64,000 nucleotides of DNA, from assembly GCF_019343195.1 (NCBI RefSeq), contig NZ_RPHB01000002.1:558001-622000 (forward strand), in the 5' to 3' direction. Of this stretch, positions 29,485 to 38,505 are shown piece after piece. Source of the stretch: Arthrospiribacter ruber (GTDB lineage: Bacteria; Bacteroidota; Bacteroidia; Cytophagales; Cyclobacteriaceae). The notes beneath the pieces were generated by a model. The model was not told where the DNA came from. It made no database searches and saw only the letters and a list, made by a program, of their open reading frames with translations. Numbering within the stretch: the stretch's first letter is position 1; each line of letters starts with the position of its first letter. A program made the translations under genes and the position numbers.

Positions 29485-32337
29485 TTAATAATCCATCCCC
29501 TCCTCTTCTTCAGAAAGCTCATATTTGAGTGTCCTACCTTTTTCTACTGCCGGCAAACCTTCCGTCATCCACAATGGCGCCGGGGCTCCTTTTAAGTAAT
29601 GGTCAAAAAACTGTGAAAGCCTTATAGATAAATCCTTCCTGTTTTTCCTTAATCTTAAATTATGATCTTCCCCGTTGTACTGCAACAGCCAAGCTGGCTT
29701 ATTAAGCCTTTTCAATGCCATAAACATCTCTATTCCCTGATACCAGGGCACAGCTCCATCTTCGTCATTGTGCATGATCAGTACAGGAGTTTCTACCCTG
29801 TCCATATAAAACAAAGGTGAGTTTTGGAGGTAATACATGGGCTTTTCCCAGAGAGTTCCCCCAATACGGGATTGTGTCTGCTCGTACTGGAACATCCTAC
29901 TCATACCTGTTCCCCAACGGATCCCTCCATAAGCAGATGTCATGTTCACCACAGGTGCACCAGCACCAGCTGCCTTGAACATATTGGTCCTTGTAATCAG
30001 ATGAGCTACTTGGTAACCTCCCCAACTTTGTCCCTGAATGGCCATATTTTTGGCATCAACAAATCCTTTGCTTACTACATATTGTACACCGGGAATGATG
30101 CAATTGAAGGCACTTGGCCCTGGAAGTCCCAGTTCGTATTTGATGTCCGGTACAAATACCAGATAATCATTGCTCACAAAAAACGGGATATTAATAATTG
30201 AAGCACTCGGTACGGGTGGCCTATAAATGTGTAGGCCATCTGAGTTTCTTTCATAAAAATACACCATCATCGGGTACTTTTTATTCTTATCGAAATTCTC
30301 AGGCTTATACAGCAAACCTTGCAAAGGGGTACCATCATTGGCCATGTAATCAATCAGCTCTACTGATCCCCACTTAATTCTTGCCTGTTGAGGATTCAGC
30401 TCCGACACTTTAGCCAGGTTTTGGAAGCTTAAGTCCGTTAGGTAGATGTCCGGATTTTCTTTGAACGTGGACCTCCTGACGATCACTTTATCGGCATTCT
30501 TGGCTTTGGCAAATCCAAAATACCTATGGTCTGAAAAAAGCAACTCTCTTGGCAAAGACGCCTCCTGATGGCTGGCAGTAAAGAAACCATCCTTTTTCTT
30601 CAATTCATGAAATCCACTTAACATCATGGCTTTCTCTGGGTCGATTGCTTCCTCTTCTGAGTCAGTTTTTTGCCTTCTGAAGACAATATTACCTTTTCTA
30701 CCTTCACCCGAAGTCAGGTTCACAGGGGCCATAGTCCCAGTCGGATCTACTTTCCAAATATCATATTTGTCATAGACCAAAAAACCAGCATCCCCCTTAA
30801 GCCATCCAGCTGATCCATAACTTGAAGGCATGGACGGTGAATCATGTTGTTCATTGTAAAAATTCACCCCTATATTTTTCGTGAGGTTTTTGGTCTTTCT
30901 CGTCGCAACATCAAATGTTACCCAAGAACTATCTTTGTAAGAATACCAATACACAAATTTACCTTCAGGAGAAAGCTGTGGATTTCCCACCAGATTCTCT
31001 TTCATCATATACCTGTGTCCATTTTCCAGATTTACTATATAAATGTCTTTGCCTATCTGAATATCCCAACTGTAGTTTCTCCTATATGGCCTGTCATCTG
31101 TTCCTATTGCTATTTTATTTTTGGCATTTCTGTCCACACTGATTTCGGGGACTTTCTCATCTCCTAACTGCATCACATTTCCATTACGCAGGTCATAAGC
31201 GGCCAAATACGTCCTGTTTTCCTCTCTAGACTTGTTTCTCAACTGCATAGGCTGGATTTCAGCATCCTGCCATCCCCATATATCCAGGCTTACCCGGTCT
31301 TCGTCAAGAATAGTAGTATCCTCCTCATATGCAAATGTCCTGTAATCAGGAGCAGTTCCGAAAAACAAACGCGTCTCGTCCTTGGAAAAGAAGATCCTCC
31401 CGTTTTTGGAAATCATCCCTTCTATTGCCTCATGATTATTGCTGAGGAGTTTTCTGTTAGTTTCCTTTTCTGTATCATAAAGGTACAGATCGTAGTAAGG
31501 TTTTTTGGACTTGGCTGAATCTTCTGTAGTCAGGTAAGCCAGGTATTTATTATTGGAAGAAAAAGAAGGTGACAGGTAATCGGTTTTTTGAACATCAATG
31601 ATTTTGGACACCCCGGTCTTGAGATTGAGTAAAAAGATTCCGGTGTTTTTGAGGGTATCTTCCTGCGCTTTGACATAAAAAAAATAATCCCCATTTTCAG
31701 AGAATCCGTATGTCTTTACTCTGCTGTATTCAAATTTTTTTGATCCTTCAAAGTTCCTTACCAACAACTTTGTCCCATCAGATTTTTTAGGCTTCTCTTT
31801 CTGATCACTTTCAGTTTTGGAAGAATCGCTCTCAGCTTTTGCCGCAGCTTGTACATGACCCTCTTTTTCAAAATGTATGGCCAACCACTCCCCCTTTTTC
31901 TTTGGCTGGGCGAAGGATTTGACCCTGGCAAATTTCTCTATTTTACCATTTTCAAGATTGTAGATAAAAAGGCTGTCTTTGGGCATATCGTCCGGTTTGG
32001 TCTTTTTCAGCTTAAGTAACCTTACTGAATCTGACTGCGGCACGATCTTGCCTGCTGCAAACCTACCATCATGGGAGAAGATCCAATTGCTACCTCTTGG
32101 AACAGTATATTTGTTGCTGGTATTGGAAGTGGACACCATTTCAAGCTTGCTATCTCCGTCCTGAGGATTGACTTCATAGCCTATCCAATTGCCGTTTTTG
32201 GAGATTTTTTCAGCTCCTATAGACTGCCAGGCATCATAATCATCATGTGTCAGCGACCGCTTTTGCTGAGCAAATACCGACAGTGATAGGGTAAATAATG
32301 AAAGAAAAAGAAAATGCTTTAAACTTAATAATCTCAT
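29485..32337 (-). CDS. S9-family prolyl oligopeptidase-like serine peptidase, secreted
   Basis: Periplasmic or outer-membrane serine peptidase of family S9. The ATG at 32337 is chosen because it begins a signal peptide (cut after FAQ); the frame is open to 32376. An N-terminal beta-propeller region covers about residues 30-640, followed by the alpha/beta hydrolase domain. The catalytic triad is visible as Ser771 in GQSWGGY, Asp in NDEDGAVP and His in GEDHNLR. Total 950 residues, long for the family, with a Lys/Glu/Ser-rich stretch around residue 190. Nutrient peptide degradation is likely. Confidence 0.9.
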   Translation of the reverse strand: MRLLSLKHFLFLSLFTLSLSVFAQQKRSLTHDDYDAWQSIGAEKISKNGNWIGYEVNPQDGDSKLEMVSTSNTSNKYTVPRGSNWIFSHDGRFAAGKIVPQSDSVRLLKLKKTKPDDMPKDSLFIYNLENGKIEKFARVKSFAQPKKKGEWLAIHFEKEGHVQAAAKAESDSSKTESDQKEKPKKSDGTKLLVRNFEGSKKFEYSRVKTYGFSENGDYFFYVKAQEDTLKNTGIFLLNLKTGVSKIIDVQKTDYLSPSFSSNNKYLAYLTTEDSAKSKKPYYDLYLYDTEKETNRKLLSNNHEAIEGMISKNGRIFFSKDETRLFFGTAPDYRTFAYEEDTTILDEDRVSLDIWGWQDAEIQPMQLRNKSREENRTYLAAYDLRNGNVMQLGDEKVPEISVDRNAKNKIAIGTDDRPYRRNYSWDIQIGKDIYIVNLENGHRYMMKENLVGNPQLSPEGKFVYWYSYKDSSWVTFDVATRKTKNLTKNIGVNFYNEQHDSPSMPSSYGSAGWLKGDAGFLVYDKYDIWKVDPTGTMAPVNLTSGEGRKGNIVFRRQKTDSEEEAIDPEKAMMLSGFHELKKKDGFFTASHQEASLPRELLFSDHRYFGFAKAKNADKVIVRRSTFKENPDIYLTDLSFQNLAKVSELNPQQARIKWGSVELIDYMANDGTPLQGLLYKPENFDKNKKYPMMVYFYERNSDGLHIYRPPVPSASIINIPFFVSNDYLVFVPDIKYELGLPGPSAFNCIIPGVQYVVSKGFVDAKNMAIQGQSWGGYQVAHLITRTNMFKAAGAGAPVVNMTSAYGGIRWGTGMSRMFQYEQTQSRIGGTLWEKPMYYLQNSPLFYMDRVETPVLIMHNDEDGAVPWYQGIEMFMALKRLNKPAWLLQYNGEDHNLRLRKNRKDLSIRLSQFFDHYLKGAPAPLWMTEGLPAVEKGRTLKYELSEEEEGMDY

Positions 32338-32433
32338 ATTGGGGTGTTCTATTTTCCGAAAACTAACAAATCTCATACTGCCAAGCAGGCAGATTTATTT
32401 CAATGGAGTGAATTTTGTTTTAGCCAAAAAAAC

Positions 32434-32480
32434 AAAAAGCCACATAAAAGAGAGATAATCCCCCTTTTATGTGGCTAAAA
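32434..32480 (-). terminator. Terminator after the M14 gene
   Basis: Stem AGCCACATAAAAG (32438-32450) with CTTTTATGTGGCT (32464-32476), 13-base loop. Read on the minus strand it ends in a T-rich run, 16 bp past the M14 stop codon. Confidence 0.85.
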
Positions 32481-32495
32481 TTAAAGTAAATGCTT

Positions 32496-34415
32496 TTATC
32501 GACTTAGAGTAATCTCTTTTTCGACATATCCACCTCTGGTAGACAATAGCTTCACTTTTCCTTTTACCGGTTGGTCATGGTTGACTTTCACCTTGAATAC
32601 AGACTCTTTGGATTCGCCTGCTTCTGTATAGCCTGCATAGATGGTTTTGTCATAGAGTTCCGGAGTTACGATTTGAACTTTTGCGTTTTCAAAGCCTTTC
32701 ATCAGCTCTTTATCAAACTCCAACATCAACCTGTCCTCCTGCACTATTTTGACCCTTTTTGCTTGATCCAGAGCCACAGGCAGCTTGCCTGAATTGCTCC
32801 ACTTTACTTTGATTTCATACTCATCCCCTGACCTGCTCACTTGTACATCATTGATTTCGATCTGAGGAAGATCCATGGCCATTGCCAGATTAAACAGAGA
32901 CTGTTTTTTTATCCAGCCTTCCAACTGCCATGGTGGACCATTCTGAGAGAAAAACTTGGGATGAAACCCGCCTATCTCTACTTCACCTAATTGGGGATGA
33001 TCAAATTTCTCCCAAGGTTTGAATCCTCTGGAGCCATTTTCTTCATCGTCCCACATGAGTGCATCGTAATCATCCAAAATCCCGTCTCCATCATAATCTT
33101 TCATCGCGCCATTGTTCCAAAGCTCATCTCCATACCAGACTGCACCATAATAGAAATACCCAAAATCAGGACCATGGCCAAAAAGCGGATTAGGCTTCAA
33201 AGGATCACCTGTCAACCTGTTGACTTTCCATCTGGTGGAATAAGTTTCGTATACATCTCCCGCCCAAGGGTACCCTGTAATACTCATCCCCAAGCTGTCA
33301 TAGTATTCATATATCTTCCTATCTTTCTCAAACATGGACTCTTCCGAAGAGGAGGTTGAAGGCGGTCTGAGGTGCATTGGCACCCTAGTATCCAAAGAGT
33401 TGACCACCGAAATATTAGGATGGGACAATAGCCAGAGGACAGTTGACCTTGTTTCGATCTCGCTCAGCGGATACTCTCCGGCACCAAATTGGGTATAGCC
33501 TCTCCCTGTTTTATCTCCACGGCTTCCCGGTCTCCAATTTTCAGGATAGTTTCTGTGAAGGTCAAGCCCACCTATACCGTCTTCGTTGAACTTTCCATCT
33601 CCATCATTGTCAATTCCTTCTGTGTACATCAAGTATTCTCCTTGGCCGTCAAACACCCTTTTCATCAACCTCCCGGAAGGATCCCTAGGATCAAGAACAT
33701 AATTCGCTTCAGCTTTTTCTTCCTCAGTGACAGCTTTTTTACGCATCATGTGAATGATACCATCCCCATTGAGGTCTTCTTCCGGATCCTCATCGAAAAG
33801 ACCATCACCATCCACATCATAAGGACGGACTGTACTTCTGTTTCTTTGTTCTGAAAAGAGGTACATATTACTTCCATCAGGATTGTTCTGAGGTCTGACA
33901 TATATGGTCTTGGTATCTATAAGCTTGGTGATTTCAGGATCCTTGCCATAGTTTTCAAGCAGGTGCTGGGTCAGCCACAATACCGCCTCACTCGCTGTCA
34001 CCTCTCCACCATGTCTTCCCCCTTCAAAGTATGCAGCAGGCTTATCCGTGTGCTTGCCTGTCTTTTTGTTGGTAATGGTCATTTGTAGAATCGGCCTTCC
34101 TTCATAGGATTTGTCTACTTCATACAACTCTGTGATATCGGGATACTTTTCTGCCCAAAGCCTGTACCAGTGGTACATTACATCAGGTGTATGATAGATG
34201 TCAAAGGTCAGTTTTTCTCCTGGAGTGTACTCTACTTCAGGGAATTCATATTTTTTGAAAAAAGATTGACCATGTCTTTCACCTGACACTGTATAAAATT
34301 TGGCATCTTTGTCCTGTTCTGGCCACTTTTTCTCATTAAGGACTTTCTCCTGTGCCATACCCCATCCGGGCATCATCAGGAAAACACCCAAATAAAGATG
34401 TAAACTTCGTTTCAT
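32496..34415 (-). CDS. M14-family zinc carboxypeptidase-like protein with calcium-binding-like repeats, secreted
   Basis: Secreted peptidase of family M14. Signal peptide to about residue 22 (GMAQ). The zinc pair is present as GGRHGGE, and NPDG follows as in the family. The segment that normally carries the third zinc ligand, LHT, reads SLDTRVPMHLRP, so Asp replaces His. Three DxDGDG-type stretches (DVDGDGLFDED, DNDGDGKFNED, DYDGDGILDD) look like calcium-binding loops inserted in the catalytic domain. The C-terminal 100 residues form a beta-type domain. Length 639. Peptidase activity is plausible but not certain given the altered ligand. Confidence 0.83.
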   Translation of the reverse strand: MKRSLHLYLGVFLMMPGWGMAQEKVLNEKKWPEQDKDAKFYTVSGERHGQSFFKKYEFPEVEYTPGEKLTFDIYHTPDVMYHWYRLWAEKYPDITELYEVDKSYEGRPILQMTITNKKTGKHTDKPAAYFEGGRHGGEVTASEAVLWLTQHLLENYGKDPEITKLIDTKTIYVRPQNNPDGSNMYLFSEQRNRSTVRPYDVDGDGLFDEDPEEDLNGDGIIHMMRKKAVTEEEKAEANYVLDPRDPSGRLMKRVFDGQGEYLMYTEGIDNDGDGKFNEDGIGGLDLHRNYPENWRPGSRGDKTGRGYTQFGAGEYPLSEIETRSTVLWLLSHPNISVVNSLDTRVPMHLRPPSTSSSEESMFEKDRKIYEYYDSLGMSITGYPWAGDVYETYSTRWKVNRLTGDPLKPNPLFGHGPDFGYFYYGAVWYGDELWNNGAMKDYDGDGILDDYDALMWDDEENGSRGFKPWEKFDHPQLGEVEIGGFHPKFFSQNGPPWQLEGWIKKQSLFNLAMAMDLPQIEINDVQVSRSGDEYEIKVKWSNSGKLPVALDQAKRVKIVQEDRLMLEFDKELMKGFENAKVQIVTPELYDKTIYAGYTEAGESKESVFKVKVNHDQPVKGKVKLLSTRGGYVEKEITLSR

Positions 34416-34587
34416 AGATATATAGTTTAGTTTGTGTTTTGCGTTCCAGTAAACTGCACATGAACACTATGGAAATCACATCAAAGGTCCGATCCTTGTG
34501 TAGGATTTTGATCCAAATAGAGCTTCTAAGTATGCAATTAGGCTTGGAATAAATGTAAAACGCTTCAAAACATCTTCCTAACCGCTC

Positions 34588-34621
34588 AAAAAAAAAATCC
34601 CCAACAATTGATGTTGGAGAT
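34588..34621 (-). terminator. Terminator after the small secreted protein gene
   Basis: On the minus strand, a stem formed by CCAACA and TGTTGG with a 5-base loop and extra outer pairs is followed by about ten T. It lies 27 bp past the stop codon at 34648. Confidence 0.8.
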
Positions 34622-34647
34622 TTCAATTTATAAAACACTCTTTGAAA

Positions 34648-35088
34648 TTACTTTTTGATAATAAGCAGAAACTCTGCTGCATCGTAGTTATCAAAACCGG
34701 GAACAGGCATAGGTCGGGGAATTTGTCGTAGAACATATCCCATTCTCTCAACCAGACCCTTATCGGCATCTTTGTTGAGCACCTTGTAACCTGAAATCTT
34801 ACCTTTTGGGTTCACATTCAATACCACCCTCAACTCCTCTACTTCCGCACTTTTTTTGGTCCTGAAAATAAATGAAGAATAACTGTCTATGATTTCACTG
34901 GTATGTTCCGGAAATTCCCAGGCTGCCCCGTATATCTCGGAAGTAGTACTTAAAAAAGTAATATCGGAAATTGGACTTTCCACAACATCTAGATCGCTGT
35001 CGAATCGAAAATCCAATACAATCGATGAAAACGATGAAAGTGTGAAGAGCATCACAAGAAAAAGAGCCAAAAGGGAAAGTTTTTTCAT
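34648..35088 (-). CDS. Small secreted protein of unknown function
   Basis: Unrecognised 146-residue protein. The ATG at 35088 is chosen since it starts a signal peptide (MKKLSLLALFLVMLF); the open frame reaches 35220, but that extension covers a terminator hairpin. The C-terminal half, VVLNVNPKGKISGYKVLN to the end, vaguely recalls the TonB-like or carboxy-terminal domain of small Bacteroidota periplasmic proteins, but no motif is decisive. It ends in a basic IIKK tail. No operon partner. Confidence 0.6.
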   Translation of the reverse strand: MKKLSLLALFLVMLFTLSSFSSIVLDFRFDSDLDVVESPISDITFLSTTSEIYGAAWEFPEHTSEIIDSYSSFIFRTKKSAEVEELRVVLNVNPKGKISGYKVLNKDADKGLVERMGYVLRQIPRPMPVPGFDNYDAAEFLLIIKK

Positions 35089-35169
35089 TGCGCCAGTGAT
35101 AATAACACAATAATACATAATTAAATATTTCAAACACAATTTTTTGCATTTAAAATTTAAATAGGCAGA

Positions 35170-35205
35170 AAATAAAAAAGTCTTGCCAAAAGCAAGACCC
35201 TTTTC
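35170..35205 (-). terminator. Terminator-like hairpin upstream of the small secreted protein gene
   Basis: Read on the minus strand: GTCTTGC, five-base loop, GCAAGAC, then TTTTTTATTTT. It lies about 90 bp upstream of the ATG at 35088 and no gene ends here. It could be a leader attenuator or the end of a short RNA. Confidence 0.65.
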
Positions 35206-35248
35206 AGAATATAAACCCAAATATAACTTTAGAGATTAAAAGTTCGAC

Positions 35249-35263
35249 TTCAAAGTACTTGAA
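35249..35263. promoter_or_regulatory. Candidate AsnC/Lrp-type site
   Basis: TTCAAAGTACTTGAA has five-base palindromic arms around a five-base centre, the 15-bp shape usual for Lrp/AsnC sites. A half-like copy TTCAAGTAC follows at 35335. Autoregulation of the downstream gene is an inference. Confidence 0.35.
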
Positions 35264-35394
35264 AATAAACGTTTTAATAAATAAACAGACAAATATATTT
35301 TTAATTATTAAATATTCAAAATAATATATAAGCCTTCAAGTACGACCTCAAAATAAATAGATTCATGTCACTTTTACAAATTGAAAAATATATT

Positions 35395-35423
35395 TTGGTA
35401 TTTTTTAAGTATTTTATAATTTG
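35395..35423 (+). promoter_or_regulatory. Candidate promoter of the AsnC gene
   Basis: TTGG at 35395-35398 and TATAATTTG ending at 35423 approximate the Bacteroidota -33 and -7 elements with near-normal spacing; the -7 element has one extra base. It lies about 40 bp upstream of the ATG. Confidence 0.4.
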
Positions 35424-35465
35424 ACGGCAGTATTATTAACATAGATTCAAAACAACCTCTTTAAA

Positions 35466-35933
35466 ATGGACAAAATTTTAGATATTGATAATGTAGATCT
35501 CAAGATCATCTCCCTATTAAATGACGATGCCAAAACCCCATACACTGAAATCGCCAAAAAGGTATTTGTTTCTTCCGGTACAGTACACGTCCGAATGCGA
35601 AAGTTGGAGGACATGGGAATTGTGAAAAGTGCCACTTTGAATATTGACTTTTCCAAATTGGGCTATGATATCTCAGCTTTTTTGGGAATCTATCTGGAAA
35701 AAAGCTCCCTTTATGATACCGTAATAGAAAAACTAAAGCAGATTACAGAAGTCATCAATGCCTATTATACTACAGGTAACTATAGCATTTTTGCCAAAAT
35801 CATCTGTAAAGACACCAACCACCTCAGGACTGTTCTGGATAAAATCCAAAAAGTAGAAGGAATTGACAGAACAGAAACATTGATCGTTTTGGAAGAAAGT
35901 ATCAACAGACCAATACAGTTTTTTGATAAATAA
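35466..35933 (+). CDS. Lrp/AsnC family transcription regulator
   Basis: Small DNA-binding regulator that usually responds to an amino acid. N-terminal HTH at about residues 8-55 with the typical DNVDLKIISLLNDDAKTPY and VSSGTVHVRMRKLEDMGI; C-terminal ligand-binding RAM domain at about 70-150 with VINAYYTTGNYSIFAKI. Length of 155 residues is normal. It precedes the suf operon but is separated by a terminator and 287 bp, so no functional link is implied. The effector cannot be read from sequence. Confidence 0.93.
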   Translation: MDKILDIDNVDLKIISLLNDDAKTPYTEIAKKVFVSSGTVHVRMRKLEDMGIVKSATLNIDFSKLGYDISAFLGIYLEKSSLYDTVIEKLKQITEVINAYYTTGNYSIFAKIICKDTNHLRTVLDKIQKVEGIDRTETLIVLEESINRPIQFFDK

Positions 35934-35981
35934 CATGATTTTTGTCATTTGATATCTAAGCCGATTATAGTAAATAAAACA

Positions 35982-36000
35982 ATTTAGATTAAATCTAAAT
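35982..36000. promoter_or_regulatory. Palindromic operator-like site between asnC and suf
   Basis: ATTTAGATTAAATCTAAAT has perfect eight-base arms around TAA. The shape is like metal-regulator boxes. A related half-palindrome occurs at 36198-36210 near the suf start site. No Fur, DtxR or IscR-type gene is in the window. Confidence 0.55.
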
Positions 36001-36045
36001 AAATAAATTTACAGATTATTCTTTCATTAAATTGTATTTATCCAG

Positions 36046-36081
36046 TATTGGCAAATCTTATCGATTTGCCAATATTTTTTC
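36046..36081 (+). terminator. Rho-independent terminator upstream of suf
   Basis: Arms TATTGGCAAAT and ATTTGCCAATA (11 bp perfect) around CTTATCG, followed by a T-run. It may end AsnC transcription, about 113 bp after its stop, or a short RNA starting near the operator at 35982. Confidence 0.88.
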
Positions 36082-36176
36082 ATAACATTTTATTTTTCAA
36101 TTATTTATTGATTTTTTCAATCACATTGAGTAATATTTTACTGCCCTATCGAACAATTATTTTTTCTATAATGTTG

Positions 36177-36184
36177 TATCTTCG
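36177..36184 (+). promoter_or_regulatory. Candidate -7 element of the suf operon
   Basis: TATCTTCG matches the common Bacteroidota -7 TAnnTTTG with one change and lies 37 bp before the sufB ATG. A -33 box is not clear. Confidence 0.5.
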
Positions 36185-36197
36185 CACTGCAAACTAT

Positions 36198-36210
36198 AAT
36201 TAGTCTAAAT
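36198..36210. promoter_or_regulatory. Second operator-like half-palindrome at the suf start site
   Basis: AATTAGTCTAAAT resembles the right half of the palindrome at 35982-36000 (AATCTAAAT) and lies just downstream of the -7 box, where a repressor would block initiation. Confidence 0.4.
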
Positions 36211-36220
36211 AACTCACCGC

Positions 36221-37666
36221 ATGAGCAAAGACAATCAAATTTTAGAAGAATTTACTTCCAAGGAGTACGAACATGGCTGGTCGGTCAATTATGAAGCCGA
36301 TGAAGCCCCTATAGGACTCAATGAAGATATCATCAAATGGATCTCAGCCAAAAAAGAAGAACCGCAATGGCTTCTCGATTGGAGACTGAAGGCTTTCAGA
36401 CATTGGCAGGAAATGACCGAGCCTGAATGGGCCAATGTGACCTATCCAAAAATTGATCTTCAGGCACTGAGGTATTACTCTGCGCCTAAACAAGCCAAAA
36501 AACCTAAAAGTCTCGACGAGATCGACCCTGAACTGTTACAGATTTATGAAAGGCTTGGAATATCCTTGAATGAACAAAAAAGACTTCAAGGTATCGCTGT
36601 GGATGCCGTTCTTGACTCAGTATCTGTGGGCACTACTTTTAAAGAGACCCTTTCCAAGCTTGGAATAATTTTTTGCTCGTTCAGTGAAGCTGTACAGGAG
36701 CACCCTGAGTTGGTAAAAAAATATTTGGGCTCTGTAGTACCTATGACTGATAATTATTATGCAGCCTTAAACTCTGCTGTATTCTCAGATGGTTCTTTTT
36801 GTTATATACCATCAGGTGTTCGATGCCCGATGGAATTATCCACCTATTTCAGGATCAATGCTGCCAACACCGGTCAGTTTGAAAGAACTTTGATAGTAGC
36901 TGAAGATGATTCTTATGTTTCGTACCTTGAGGGTTGCACAGCTCCTCAAAGAGATGAAAATCAGCTTCATGCTGCCGTAGTGGAAATCTATGCCGCCAAG
37001 AATGCAGAAGTTAAATATTCCACCGTCCAAAACTGGTTCCCTGGAGACAAGGAAGGCAAAGGCGGTATATATAATTTTGTAACCAAAAGAGGAATATGTG
37101 CCGGAGACAACTCCAAAATCTCTTGGACTCAGGTAGAAACAGGTTCTGCGGTGACCTGGAAATACCCTTCCTGTATTCTTAAAGGTGACAACTCCGTTGG
37201 TGAATTCTACTCTGTAGCAGTCACCAATAATTACCAACAGGCAGATACCGGCACCAAGATGATCCACATTGGTAAGAATACCAAATCAAGGATTGTATCT
37301 AAAGGTATATCTGCAGGGAAATCCCAAAACTCTTACAGAGGACAGGTTCAGGTAATGAAAAGGGCAACAAATGCCAGGAATTTTTCCCAATGTGACTCCT
37401 TATTAATGGGAGACAAATGCGGTGCACACACTTTCCCGTACATCGATATCCAAAATTCTACCGCCATGGTAGAGCATGAGGCTACAACTTCAAAAATCGG
37501 TGAAGACCAGCTGTTTTACTGTAATCAAAGAGGAATCAGCACAGAAGATGCGGTGGCCTTGATTGTAAACGGGTATGCGAAAGAAGTCTTAAATCAGCTT
37601 CCAATGGAATTTGCAGTGGAAGCCCAAAAATTACTTGCCCTGACCTTGGAAGGCTCCGTCGGGTAA
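36221..37666 (+). CDS. sufB: Fe-S cluster assembly protein SufB
   Basis: Scaffold subunit of the SufBCD complex in which new Fe-S clusters are built. The 481-residue protein has the long N-terminal part and the beta-helix core typical of SufB. Recognisable segments are [24 protein letters not shown], the [18 protein letters not shown] stretch, and the C-terminal [14 protein letters not shown], where the Cys and Glu residues thought to take part in sulfur transfer lie. First gene of the run. A transcript should start at the -7 box near 36180 and cover at least sufBCDSE. Confidence 0.97.
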   Translation: MSKDNQILEEFTSKEYEHGWSVNYEADEAPIGLNEDIIKWISAKKEEPQWLLDWRLKAFRHWQEMTEPEWANVTYPKIDLQALRYYSAPKQAKKPKSLDEIDPELLQIYERLGISLNEQKRLQGIAVDAVLDSVSVGTTFKETLSKLGIIFCSFSEAVQEHPELVKKYLGSVVPMTDNYYAALNSAVFSDGSFCYIPSGVRCPMELSTYFRINAANTGQFERTLIVAEDDSYVSYLEGCTAPQRDENQLHAAVVEIYAAKNAEVKYSTVQNWFPGDKEGKGGIYNFVTKRGICAGDNSKISWTQVETGSAVTWKYPSCILKGDNSVGEFYSVAVTNNYQQADTGTKMIHIGKNTKSRIVSKGISAGKSQNSYRGQVQVMKRATNARNFSQCDSLLMGDKCGAHTFPYIDIQNSTAMVEHEATTSKIGEDQLFYCNQRGISTEDAVALIVNGYAKEVLNQLPMEFAVEAQKLLALTLEGSVG

Positions 37667-37707
37667 ATTTTAAAATAGTATTAATTGAATCAATCTGAAT
37701 TTACGAT

Positions 37708-38469
37708 ATGTTAACGATAAAGAACTTACACGCTTCTATAGAAGGTAATCCTATACTTAAAGGCATCAACCTTGAAGTAAAAGCTGGAGAAGTCCATGCC
37801 ATTATGGGTCCAAATGGATCAGGAAAGTCTACTTTGGCTTCAGTTCTTGCAGGCAGAGAAGAATACGAAATCACTGAAGGTGAAGTACTCTTCAAAAATA
37901 AAGACCTCCTTGACCTAGCCCCGGAAGACCGTGCACGTGAAGGTGTATTTTTGGCATTTCAGTATCCGGTAGAAATCCCAGGCGTATCTACTACCAATTT
38001 CCTGAGAACTGCGGTAAATCAGGTGAGGGAATATAGAGGACAAGAGCCTCTTGATGCCGTAAAATTCCTTTCTGTGATGAAAGAAAAAATGAAACTGGTA
38101 GAAATCGACCAGAAATTACTGAGCAGATCACTGAATGAGGGTTTCTCAGGCGGTGAAAAGAAAAGGAATGAGATTTTTCAAATGGCCATGCTGGAGCCTA
38201 CTCTTTCTATCTTGGATGAAACGGACTCAGGATTGGACATTGATGCTTTGAGGATTGTTTCCAATGGGGTAAATAAGCTCAAGTCAGCAGAAACAGCCAC
38301 AATCGTGGTAACACATTATCAAAGACTGTTGGAATACATTGTTCCGGATTTTGTCCATGTACTTTACAATGGAAGGATCGTCAAATCCGGAACCAAGGAG
38401 CTGGCACTTGAGCTTGAAGAGAAAGGATATGATTGGATCAAAGAAGAAGCTAACGCTGCTTCTGTTTAA
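37708..38469 (+). CDS. sufC: Fe-S cluster assembly ATPase SufC
   Basis: ABC-type ATPase of the SufBCD complex that powers rearrangement during cluster assembly. Walker A GPNGSGKST, signature region EGFSGGEKKRNEIFQM, Walker B LSILDETDSGLDIDAL and the H-loop VVTHYQRLL are all present. No membrane segment, as expected. It lies 41 bp after sufB and 36 bp before sufD. Length of 253 residues is normal. Confidence 0.97.
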   Translation: MLTIKNLHASIEGNPILKGINLEVKAGEVHAIMGPNGSGKSTLASVLAGREEYEITEGEVLFKNKDLLDLAPEDRAREGVFLAFQYPVEIPGVSTTNFLRTAVNQVREYRGQEPLDAVKFLSVMKEKMKLVEIDQKLLSRSLNEGFSGGEKKRNEIFQMAMLEPTLSILDETDSGLDIDALRIVSNGVNKLKSAETATIVVTHYQRLLEYIVPDFVHVLYNGRIVKSGTKELALELEEKGYDWIKEEANAASV

Positions 38470-38505
38470 TCATTATTCCTCCAAAACCTTCTAAATAAAA
38501 TTTCA

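Larger units (their letters stand above)
35089..35465. other. Divergent intergenic region before the AsnC gene
   Basis: About 380 bp, very AT-rich, with no gene. It holds a minus-strand terminator-like hairpin at 35170-35205, a palindromic site at 35249-35263 and the probable AsnC promoter. A partial repeat of the palindrome (TTCAAGTAC) lies at 35335-35343. Confidence 0.5.

Noticed and set aside
36836-37267. Long open frame on the minus strand inside sufB
   Set aside because: It lies wholly within a well-supported gene and its translation resembles no known protein; a shadow frame.
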